Shown: one piece after another, positions 1 through 5,522 of the stretch
Layout: each line of letters starts with the position of its first letter
Numbering within the stretch: position 1 is the first letter of the stretch
NCBI GenBank assembly: GCA_964549765.1
Contig: CAZJWR010000075.1
Location: 1 to 15,191, forward strand
Length of the DNA stretch: 15,191 nt
Direction of reading: 5' to 3'
Source of the DNA: CAZJWR01 sp964549765
Lineage (GTDB): Bacteria > Zixibacteria > MSB-5A5 > GN15 > JAAZOE01
Made by a program: the position numbers and the translations under genes
The notes under the pieces: model-generated
What the model was told of the DNA's origin: nothing
The model's database searches: none
Seen by the model: the letters and a program-made list of their open reading frames with translations, nothing else

Positions 1-194
1 TTTCGATTTAAAGTAAATCAGTCGCGGTGGCCCACCCCAGCTTTGCTGGGGTGGGATGTAGTTGAATGGCAGACAATGAGTCACGGCCATAATCCTTTCG
101 CACTGAGATGCATACAGATTTTTGACTCATCTTATGAGACAGCCTCTCTTCGTCTTCCCCGCACATGATTGGATTTCGTTTCCCCGCGCTGAGT
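1..194. other. Intergenic left edge, no gene seen
   Basis: This stretch lies downstream of the zinc-ribbon gene and runs off the window. No open frame here has both a plausible ribosome site and recognisable protein content. It holds one strong stem-loop (31-55, listed separately) and a weaker imperfect inverted repeat near 124-140 (GACTCAT / ATGAGAC around a 3-base loop) that is not followed by a T run on either strand. No promoter was recognised. Confidence 0.5.
31..55. repeat. Strong 11-bp stem-loop
   Basis: CCCACCCCAGC at 31-41 and GCTGGGGTGGG at 45-55 are perfect reverse complements around a TTT loop. Neither strand has a T run after the stem, so it is not a classical intrinsic terminator. 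It may be a bidirectional transcription barrier or one copy of a dispersed intergenic palindrome. The structure is seen directly; the role is inferred. Confidence 0.6.
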
Positions 195-377
195 CTACCA
201 TCCGAGCGTCAGACCCTTGCGCTGCGAAATGCCCAGCACCGACCGGCATTCGGGACAAAAATAGACACATCGTTTGCCCAGATCGCCTTTGATCTGATGG
301 AACCACACCGTCGCCAGTTCCTTTTTGCAATGCGGGCAGATCGGGTTTGTATCTTCTTTATTGATCATCGATACCAC
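195..377 (-). CDS. Small zinc-ribbon protein, function unknown
   Basis: This 60-residue protein has two knuckles, CPHC (residues 14-17) and CPEC (41-44), with a further Cys37, which is the pattern of a small zinc ribbon. No signal peptide or membrane segment is visible, so it should be cytoplasmic. The chosen start is GTG: AAAGGAG lies 7 bases upstream, whereas the ATG three codons later would sit too far from it. It follows the lipoprotein gene by 88 bases that contain two hairpins, so it may be the last gene of the operon starting at 2878, or may be separately controlled. I do not recognise a named family. Small zinc ribbons often bind nucleic acids or act as adaptor folds, but nothing here fixes the role. 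The spaced cysteines and clean ribosome site argue that it is real. Confidence 0.7.
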   Translation of the reverse strand: MVSMINKEDTNPICPHCKKELATVWFHQIKGDLGKRCVYFCPECRSVLGISQRKGLTLGW

Positions 378-404
378 AAGATCACTCCTTTCGCAGTATA
401 ATAT

Positions 405-460
405 CGCCGGACGAACGGGGTGTAACCCGAATCGTCCGGCGCCTATTGCGCAGGCAATAG
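405..460 (-). other. Tandem hairpins in the lipoprotein / zinc-ribbon gap
   Basis: Two stem-loops lie just after the lipoprotein stop. The first met by RNA polymerase has CTATTGC (443-449) paired with GCAATAG (454-460) over a 4-base loop. The second has CGCCGGACGA (405-414) paired with TCGTCCGGCG (432-441), with an inner CGGG/CCCG pairing. The sequence after the second stem is AT-rich (ATATTATACT) but not a T run, so factor-independent termination would be inefficient. They could attenuate, process or stabilise the message between the lipoprotein and the zinc-ribbon gene. Confidence 0.6.
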
Positions 461-465
461 AGGGT

Positions 466-1344
466 CTATTGGACCAACTCCGCTATAATATTATATTCCC
501 GTTTCAGGGGAATCCTGATTTCCTTCGGCCCGTTGCCGACAACGTCGCCTTCGGCTATTCCGGACGAAACCGACTTGACGAAAGTGCCCTTGAGATAATC
601 GAAATGCCATACTTCTTGGCCCGTGACTCCCATCGTCGAAATCAGGTCTACGCCACCCTCATTTGTCTTGCCTTTAAGCGTTCCGTCCACCGTGGTCGTG
701 ATTCTCGCGCACTTCAATCCATTGATGACTTCGAAACCATCGAGTCGATGGTGGCTGTTCAGGATAAGGGTCATTTCCCCCTTGCCTGCCTTTTCAAAAA
801 CGGTGTCGACGGAAAACCAGGTATCACCGACCTTGACCGGGCGCGTCGGCAAATCGGGAAAGAACGCCTGGAACATCGAAATCGCATTCTGTTTTTGACC
901 GGGATATATATCGTATTCGATAGGCGCCGCTGTCAGCGCCCCGGTCTCCTTGCCGTGCCGGGATAAGCTGAGGTCAAAGCTTTTGCCTTCCACCTCGGCC
1001 AGATTCGGAATGAACTCGCCCTGCGGGCCGACAATTTTTGAAGCGACCGAATCGAATGTCACTTCCAGTCGATAATCGCCGTTTGTTTCGCCGGTGGAGC
1101 GCACCGAAAACATGCGGGAATCGTCGCCGCTGAAATTGATCGTATTGCCCATGACGTCCATATTTTGCGAGAATCCATTGAGAAACCGATAGGTCAACGT
1201 GTTGCCTTCGGGCATGGCATACTTCAGCGATACGCCGTCGTCATTCAGCATATCTTTTTTCGCCCCGCACCCGGCCGAGATGAGCACAGCAAGAATGCAA
1301 ATGCCGGCCAGGACCCTGATTTGTTTCCCTGTTCGGTAATGCAT
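466..1344 (-). CDS. Putative outer-surface or periplasmic lipoprotein
   Basis: This 292-residue protein starts with a basic n-region, a hydrophobic stretch (about residues 10-24) and a lipobox ISAGC, with Cys26 as the predicted lipidated residue. The mature part is polar and beta-rich in appearance, with no membrane segment. It contains a KVGDTW motif near its middle, of a kind seen in secreted lipoproteins such as those labelled DUF6263; I offer that family only as a possibility. ATG is the start, with GGGAG 7 bases upstream. A neighbouring ATG five bases earlier is out of frame. It lies 25 bases after the upstream membrane protein gene, so it is probably co-transcribed with it. Enzymatic residues were not recognised. 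The coding call is firm; the function is unknown. Confidence 0.85.
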   Translation of the reverse strand: MHYRTGKQIRVLAGICILAVLISAGCGAKKDMLNDDGVSLKYAMPEGNTLTYRFLNGFSQNMDVMGNTINFSGDDSRMFSVRSTGETNGDYRLEVTFDSVASKIVGPQGEFIPNLAEVEGKSFDLSLSRHGKETGALTAAPIEYDIYPGQKQNAISMFQAFFPDLPTRPVKVGDTWFSVDTVFEKAGKGEMTLILNSHHRLDGFEVINGLKCARITTTVDGTLKGKTNEGGVDLISTMGVTGQEVWHFDYLKGTFVKSVSSGIAEGDVVGNGPKEIRIPLKREYNIIAELVQ

Positions 1345-1369
1345 ATCATTTCTCCCGATATGGGGTTGG

Positions 1370-1930
1370 TTATACGAATTCGACCTGCTCTTTGGCTCGA
1401 AGGAAGATCATCCCCTGGATGATGAGGGCCGCTATCTGGACAAAAAGCGCGATCGGCATCAGCAGTATCGTCGCCCCGAGTATCCCCAAAGCCATCGTCG
1501 TATACGCATATGGTTTCAGAAGACCGAAAAGATCGTCCTTCAAACGGAGCAGCTTGAAGCCGAAAACGGCGGTTATGATCGAATACGGCACGAAAAGCGC
1601 CAGGATCATAATCTTGAGCGGTTTCTCCAAGGCCGGGACCATTCCCGTCAATCCCAGGGCCATGAAGAGAACATTTGCCCAGATAAGGATCCAGATGAAC
1701 ATATCGACGTCATGAAAATCGAACCGTTCGTTCAACAGATGCCGGAACATGACCAGGACATAAATGACAAGGGCAAATCCGGCCATATTCAAAAGTGTCA
1801 TGAGCGTTTCGGCCGCCGGATTGCCGGATGCGGCTCCTTCCACTATGATGCCGAATATAATCTGCGGCACCAGCAGGATAGCGTACAGGATCGCAAGCCA
1901 TCCCGCCAAATTGTATCTATTGGAATCCAT
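1370..1930 (-). CDS. Multi-pass membrane protein, DUF2975-like, paralog 2
   Basis: This protein has 186 residues and about five or six hydrophobic segments. It is clearly paralogous to the product of 2010-2651: both share an N-terminal AGWL(A/S)I, a central MFR(R/H)(M/L)LNER(Y/F)(N/D)FH(E/D) segment followed by (I/V)D, and the C-terminal tail GM(V/I)FLR.KE...EFV. ATG at 1930 was chosen because an earlier in-frame GTG at 1942 overlaps the only good ribosome site (GGAG), and because the paralog aligns from this methionine. In Bacillus the YozG-type regulator is paired with the DUF2975 membrane protein YoaS. The neighbourhood here is the same, so DUF2975-like is a contextual label and not a proven match. 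Substrate and role are unknown. Confidence 0.8.
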   Translation of the reverse strand: MDSNRYNLAGWLAILYAILLVPQIIFGIIVEGAASGNPAAETLMTLLNMAGFALVIYVLVMFRHLLNERFDFHDVDMFIWILIWANVLFMALGLTGMVPALEKPLKIMILALFVPYSIITAVFGFKLLRLKDDLFGLLKPYAYTTMALGILGATILLMPIALFVQIAALIIQGMIFLRAKEQVEFV

Positions 1931-2009
1931 CGTATCACCCACTCCTTACGGGATTCGGATATTTTCCCGGGGATGAGGTTTTTTGTCAAGAGACGTTTTC
2001 GGAGGACGC

Positions 2010-2651
2010 TTACACGAATTCCGCTTCCTCTTTTTCCCTCAGGAAAACCATCCCCAGAATCGCCCACCACACCGGCATCAAAATCAGCGACAGCGGTGAT
2101 AAAACAACCGTCGCCATGCAGATACCGCTGGCCATATTCAGGTATGCCAGAACGTTGATCATTTCGTTGAATCGGCCCTTGTCACGAAGCAACCGAGCCG
2201 CAATAATGATATCGATAACACCACCGATCGGCATTGCCACGACCATTATGCCGAGGCTCGACAGCGTGTACAACAATTGCGGGACCGGCCACAAAACGAT
2301 CATGATCAGCCGATAGGTGATCGAAACCACTTGAAACAGGATCCCCCACCAGATGGAAAGCGTTATCAGCGTGTCGATTTCGTGGAAGTTGTACCGTTCG
2401 TTGAGCATCCGCCGAAACATGATCAGGGCATAGATCGTAAAGACCGTGAATATGATAAACAGAATATCGCTGGGGCCGACCGTCGGCCCGGTGTAATCGA
2501 ATCGGCTGATTCCGATAAGCCCCTGGATTATACTGACCACAAAAGCCAGCGGAAACAGGATCGCCGCCGCGATCGACAGCCATCCGGCTGTCCGGTACGG
2601 ATTGTCATTCATACCGATCATCCCCTCTATGTTTGCGTGTGCCTGCGCCAT
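2010..2651 (-). CDS. Multi-pass membrane protein, DUF2975-like, paralog 1
   Basis: This 213-residue protein has about six hydrophobic segments (roughly residues 22-46, 60-80, 95-120, 124-152 and two within 163-200). The loop after the second segment carries FRRMLNERYNFHE, which matches the paralog encoded next door and resembles the charged loop of DUF2975 proteins. Two starts are possible. ATG at 2651 has GAGG at 6 bases and sits 14 bases after the regulator stop. ATG at 2612 (residue 14) is where the paralog's homology begins and has a more distant GAGGGG. I list the longer form. The gene directly follows a YozG-like repressor gene, the same regulator/membrane-protein pairing as yozG-yoaS of Bacillus. 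The function is unknown. Confidence 0.82.
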   Translation of the reverse strand: MAQAHANIEGMIGMNDNPYRTAGWLSIAAAILFPLAFVVSIIQGLIGISRFDYTGPTVGPSDILFIIFTVFTIYALIMFRRMLNERYNFHEIDTLITLSIWWGILFQVVSITYRLIMIVLWPVPQLLYTLSSLGIMVVAMPIGGVIDIIIAARLLRDKGRFNEMINVLAYLNMASGICMATVVLSPLSLILMPVWWAILGMVFLREKEEAEFV

Positions 2652-2665
2652 AGTGCACCTCGTTT

Positions 2666-2878
2666 CTACACAAAATCCGGAATATACTCCAGAATGTCGC
2701 CGGGCTGGCAGTCGAGCTCCCGGCAGATGGCCTCGAGGGTGCTGAACCGGATTCCCTTGACCTTGCCGGTTTTGAGAAGCGACAGGTTGGTCATCGAAAT
2801 CCCGATTCTTTGCGACAATTCCGTCAGCGACATTTTCCGTTTGGCCATCATCATATCTATGTTAACCTGTATTCCCAT
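2666..2878 (-). CDS. YozG-like Cro/CI helix-turn-helix regulator
   Basis: This 70-residue single-domain DNA-binding protein of the XRE/Cro-CI class has its helix-turn-helix at about residues 17-36 (LTELSQRIGIS then MTNLSLLKTGK). The core FSTLEAICRELDCQPGDILEY is the typical signature of the YozG-like subgroup. No sensor domain is present. The start is the first ATG: homologs have the same few residues before the internal methionines 9-11. There is no ribosome site upstream, and the promoter places transcription start at or next to this ATG, so the message is probably leaderless. It heads a run with two membrane proteins, a lipoprotein and a zinc ribbon. By family habit it probably regulates its own operon through the repeats at 2921-2970. 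Confidence 0.9.
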   Translation of the reverse strand: MGIQVNIDMMMAKRKMSLTELSQRIGISMTNLSLLKTGKVKGIRFSTLEAICRELDCQPGDILEYIPDFV

Positions 2879-2884
2879 ACGATC

Positions 2885-2913
2885 AATATATCGGCATAGT
2901 TTCGCCGTGTCAA
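2885..2913 (-). promoter_or_regulatory. Sigma70-type promoter of the regulator operon
   Basis: On the minus strand a perfect -35 TTGACA (2908-2913) and a -10 TATATT (2885-2890) are separated by exactly 17 bases. Only six bases separate the -10 from the ATG at 2878, so the expected start site coincides with the A of the start codon. Confidence 0.8.
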
Positions 2914-2920
2914 GAAAAAT

Positions 2921-2970
2921 TTTATGTTTTACATAAATTATTTTAGTCCAAACATAAATTATTTTATGTT
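2921..2970 (-). promoter_or_regulatory. Operator-like repeats upstream of the regulator promoter
   Basis: The 14-base word AAAATAATTTATGT occurs at 2952-2965 and 2931-2944, a 21-bp period or two helical turns. The first copy lies inside an inverted repeat AACATAAA ... TTTATGTT (2963-2970 and 2951-2958), and another AACATAAA sits at 2921-2928, just upstream of the -35. The arrangement suggests cooperative binding of a dimeric regulator, most simply the adjacent YozG-like protein. Binding is inferred. Confidence 0.6.
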
Positions 2971-3079
2971 TTTTGTGACAGGCTAAATGCTGCGATCTAC
3001 CTGTAATCGCTTGTTCGGTAATTAATTAAACTGATTTGGACTGGCCGATGGCATTTCTTCGCAGAGGTGGATTCCCGCG

Positions 3080-3994
3080 TTATTCCGCCGCCGTATTTTT
3101 CAGAAAAGTCCCCTTCTGCAATTCCTCGAATGCCGTCTGCAACTCCTCCTGGGTATTCATCACAATCGGCCCGTACCATGCCACCGGTTCCCGGAGCGGT
3201 TTGCCTGAAACAAGGAGAAAGCGAACCCCTTGCTCTCCGGCCTGCACCGAAATTTCATCGCCGCGGTCGAAAAGTACCAGCGATCGATTATCCGCTTCGG
3301 CGTGCGGCGCGGTATCCATCCACCCGACGCTTTCGGTCGGCACCGCCAGCGGCTGCGAGGCGTTGCAGAATTTCCCTGCTCCGGAAAAAATATAGGCGAA
3401 GGCGTTCCGCTCGGTTTCGACCCGAATGGTCTTTTTCAGGCCCGCCGGGACGGTAATATCCACATAGATCGGATCGGCGACGATACCCTCCACCGGGCCG
3501 CGTTTTCCCCAGAATTCTCCGCACACGATCCGCGCCGACGTACCGTCATCCTCGGTTACCTCGGGAATATCGGCCGCCGTCACCTCCTGGTAGTGCGGGT
3601 CGACCATTTTGAGCGCCGCCGGGAGATTCGCCCACAATTGAAATCCATGCATCCGCCCGTTGCTATCGCCTTTGGGCATTTCCTGATGGATAATGCCGCT
3701 TCCGGCCGTCATCCACTGGATGTCGCCGGCCCCGATCGTACCGCTGTTTCCCATGCTGTCGCCGTGTTTAACCGTCCCGGCGAGGACGTAGGTGATCGTT
3801 TCTATTCCCCGGTGGGGATGCCAGGGAAAGCCCGGCAAATAATCTTTGGGCTGTTCATTGCGGAAATCATCGAGCAGAAGGAACGGATCGTAATCGTCAG
3901 TCTGGCCGAATCCGAAGGCACGGTGGAGGTGCACTCCGGCGCCTTCGATGGTCGGTCTGGCTTTGACAAGTCGTTTGATCGGACGAAGAGACAC
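3080..3994 (-). CDS. Pirin-family cupin protein
   Basis: This 304-residue protein matches pirin in length and motifs. The N-terminal cupin contains FPWHPHRGIETITYVL, with the metal-binding pair His59 and His61, and later GSGIIHQEMP with His103 and Glu105. Together these are the four ligands known from human pirin, so iron or another metal is probably bound. The C-terminal cupin begins after about residue 180. Bacterial pirins are cytoplasmic; some, such as YhhW, show quercetin dioxygenase activity, and others modulate metabolic enzymes, so the substrate is uncertain. The start is GTG with a strong AGGAGG at 5-6 bases. It is flanked by the palindrome-rich gap upstream and the regulator promoter region downstream, so it is probably monocistronic. 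Confidence 0.93.
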   Translation of the reverse strand: MSLRPIKRLVKARPTIEGAGVHLHRAFGFGQTDDYDPFLLLDDFRNEQPKDYLPGFPWHPHRGIETITYVLAGTVKHGDSMGNSGTIGAGDIQWMTAGSGIIHQEMPKGDSNGRMHGFQLWANLPAALKMVDPHYQEVTAADIPEVTEDDGTSARIVCGEFWGKRGPVEGIVADPIYVDITVPAGLKKTIRVETERNAFAYIFSGAGKFCNASQPLAVPTESVGWMDTAPHAEADNRSLVLFDRGDEISVQAGEQGVRFLLVSGKPLREPVAWYGPIVMNTQEELQTAFEELQKGTFLKNTAAE

Positions 3995-4078
3995 AATTTC
4001 CTCCTTCCGGGACCCTTTGTCTTATAAAATAATACGTATCGCCATCGATCAACGCCGGATTTACTACCCCTCCTCGCG

Positions 4079-4156
4079 CCGCCGGATGAGAGCATCCGGC
4101 GGAACACAGGTTTGCCTGTTCCGGCAGGTCTTGCCCGCCGCGGCGGATGTGACCTG
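4079..4156. repeat. Cluster of inverted repeats, possible dispersed element
   Basis: CCGCCGGATG (4079-4088) pairs with CATCCGGCGG (4093-4102) over an AGAG loop. Next comes GGAACA...CCTGTTCC with a small bulge (about 4101-4122), then CAGGTC (4115-4120) pairing with GACCTG (4151-4156) around a self-complementary CCGCCGCGGCGG. Three nested or adjacent palindromes in 80 bases resemble a REP- or MITE-like unit or a structured RNA. Only a genome-wide search could distinguish these. Confidence 0.5.
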
Positions 4157-4195
4157 GCGGTCCGGCGTTGGCGCAATATACTGCCGATAGCCAAT

Positions 4196-4227
4196 AGAAA
4201 AGCCGGCAGATGAGGACATCTACCGGC
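4196..4227 (-). terminator. Probable intrinsic terminator of the moxR-type gene
   Basis: On the minus strand a stem with arms at 4217-4227 and 4202-4212 (GCCGG plus AGATG type pairing with one mismatch, 4-base loop) is followed immediately by TTTTCTATT. It lies 58 bases after the MoxR stop codon. Confidence 0.6.
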
Positions 4228-4245
4228 CACCAAAAATTTACGAAA

Positions 4246-4265
4246 GCATGCGTGCGCACGCATGC
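4246..4265. repeat. Perfect 20-bp palindrome
   Basis: GCATGCGTGCGCACGCATGC reads identically on both strands with no spacer. It lies between the MoxR stop (4285) and the terminator hairpin. With no loop it is more likely to be a protein-binding site than an RNA hairpin, but no known operator was recognised. Confidence 0.55.
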
Positions 4266-4284
4266 ACGCGGATGTCGCTTGCCG

Positions 4285-5289
4285 CTACTCCTTCTCTTTC
4301 ACCGCCTCCAGCAATTTTTGCGTGATGGCGATGGTGTCGACGCCTTCGGCTTCGGCGTTGAACGACGTCACGATGCGATGACGGAAGACGGGCAGAGCCG
4401 CAAAACGGATATCCTTCGGGCCCGGCGTGCCGCGGCCCTCAAGGATGGCGCGGACTTTGGCCGCCAAAACCATGAACTGCCCGGCGCGAGGCCCGGCTCC
4501 CCATGACACCCAGTTTTTCACGAATTCCGGCGCCGCCGGATCGTTGGGCCGTGTGGCGCGCGCCAAACGCACCGCGTACGACACCCATTCGGGAGCGATC
4601 GGCACCGTCCGCACCAGCCGCTGGAGTTCGATAATCTGCTCGGCAGTGAGCACCTTGCCCAGCGTGGCCGTCGGCGCGGCGGTCGTGGTCATGACGATTT
4701 CTTCTTCCTCGGGCAGCTTCGGATAATCGACAAAAATATTGAACATGAACCGATCCAACTGCGCCTCCGGCAGGGGATAGGTGCCCTCCTGCTCGATCGG
4801 ATTCTGCGTGGCCAGCACGAAAAACGGCTGATCGAGTCTATATGTTTCGCCGGCGGCGGTGACTTCGTTTTCCTGCATCGCCTGGAGCAGCGCCGCCTGG
4901 GTTTTGGGGGGCGTGCGGTTGATTTCGTCGGCGAGGATGATATTGGCGAACACCGGACCGCGGACAAATTTGAATCCGCGCGTGCCGCTGCTACGGTCTT
5001 CCTCGATGATTTCCGTGCCGGTGATATCCGACGGCATCAGGTCGGGAGTGAACTGAATGCGGGAAAATTTGAGATCCAATATTTGCGACAGAGTGGAAAT
5101 AAGAAGCGTTTTGGCCAGCCCGGGCACCCCGACCAGCAGGCAATGGCCGCGCGCCAGAAGCGCAATAAGTAGTTGTTCGATAACGGCTTCTTGGCCGATT
5201 ATGACTTTTCCGATTTCGGATTTGATTTTGGCGTAGGCGTCCTGAAGATTCTGCAACGCGGCGATGTCGTCCACTTTGTGCTCAGTCAT
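4285..5289 (-). CDS. MoxR-family AAA+ ATPase
   Basis: This 334-residue cytoplasmic AAA+ ATPase has Walker A GVPGLAKT, Walker B ILADEINRTPPKTQ, sensor-1 ATQNPIEQEGTYPLPEAQLDRFMF and the C-terminal lid ending FNAEAEGVDTIAI, all diagnostic of the MoxR group. MoxR proteins act as chaperone-like ATPases that mature or activate partner complexes, usually through VWA-domain proteins. The start is ATG at 5289 with GGAGG at 4 bases; the open frame extends 21 codons further but without support. The usual downstream DUF58 and VWA (Bat-type) genes are absent: the gene ends in a terminator followed by a pirin gene. Its partner must therefore be encoded elsewhere, or the protein works differently. Confidence 0.95.
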   Translation of the reverse strand: MTEHKVDDIAALQNLQDAYAKIKSEIGKVIIGQEAVIEQLLIALLARGHCLLVGVPGLAKTLLISTLSQILDLKFSRIQFTPDLMPSDITGTEIIEEDRSSGTRGFKFVRGPVFANIILADEINRTPPKTQAALLQAMQENEVTAAGETYRLDQPFFVLATQNPIEQEGTYPLPEAQLDRFMFNIFVDYPKLPEEEEIVMTTTAAPTATLGKVLTAEQIIELQRLVRTVPIAPEWVSYAVRLARATRPNDPAAPEFVKNWVSWGAGPRAGQFMVLAAKVRAILEGRGTPGPKDIRFAALPVFRHRIVTSFNAEAEGVDTIAITQKLLEAVKEKE

Positions 5290-5517
5290 CCATCCTCCGA
5301 TGCGGGCCGTATGTTTTTTCCATTGTACACAATACGGCGGGGATACACCCATTTTTCAATCAATTAATCCGGAATAACGGCCGATACGTCTGTATTTGCG
5401 TAACTTCAACAAAGAGTGGACATTGTGGATAATTGCTTCACCGCGTCTTCACGGCGGCGAAGCAATCAATTGGCGCACAAATAGTTCCGTATTTGTCCAC
5501 AATTGCCGAAAAGTTAT
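5290..5517. other. Gap between bactofilin and moxR-type genes
   Basis: This 228-base gap contains most of the DnaA-box cluster, the 13-bp-arm hairpin (5432-5466) and an AT-rich tract at about 5350-5369. No open frame with a ribosome site was found. A moxR promoter is expected here; TACAAT on the minus strand near 5322-5327 is a possible -10, but no good -35 precedes it. Confidence 0.5.
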
Positions 5518-5522
5518 TCACA
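5323..5522. other. Cluster of DnaA-box-like sequences
   Basis: Against the consensus TTATNCACA: a perfect TTATCCACA on the minus strand at 5424-5432; a perfect-class TTATTCACA on the plus strand at 5514-5522, overlapping the bactofilin stop codon; TTGTCCACA (one mismatch) at 5493-5501; and TTGTACACA (one mismatch) at 5323-5331. Four in 200 bases inside the window's AT-rich gap suggests DnaA binding. It could be an origin element, a titration site or a regulated promoter. The minus-strand bias of genes on both sides argues against it being the bidirectional origin. Confidence 0.5.
5432..5466. repeat. Hairpin with 13-bp arms after bactofilin
   Basis: ATTGCTTCACCGC (5432-5444) pairs with GCGGCGAAGCAAT (5454-5466) with a single A/C mismatch and a 9-base loop. 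Neither side has a T run, so it is not a clear intrinsic terminator, although it lies 52 bases beyond the bactofilin stop where a terminator would be expected. It abuts the perfect DnaA box. Confidence 0.6.

Larger units (their letters stand above)
3995..4284. other. Palindrome-rich gap between moxR-type and pirin genes
   Basis: This 290-base gap has no supported gene. From the moxR side it contains a perfect 20-bp palindrome (4246-4265), the probable moxR terminator (4202-4227) and a dense set of inverted repeats (4079-4156). The AT-rich tract 4021-4037 near the pirin ribosome site may contain the pirin promoter: a weak TTGATC and TATTAT/TTTATA are present on the minus strand, but no spacing is convincing. 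Confidence 0.5.

Noticed and set aside
165..401. Plus-strand small open frame and overlapping minus-strand frame 127-330
   Set aside because: Both overlap the zinc-ribbon gene in other frames and lack ribosome sites and family features.
3230..4027. Plus-strand open frame of 265 codons
   Set aside because: It is antisense to the pirin gene, whose full motif set is intact; no family resemblance.
4079..4170. tRNA or other classical RNA gene in the palindromic gap
   Set aside because: No T-loop or anticodon-arm pattern and no cloverleaf fits the repeats.
5290..5360. Clear moxR promoter
   Set aside because: TACAAT is a fair -10 but no acceptable -35 lies 16-18 bases upstream.
5432..5466. Intrinsic terminator for the bactofilin operon
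   Set aside because: The stem is strong but neither strand has a T run, so it is reported as a hairpin only.
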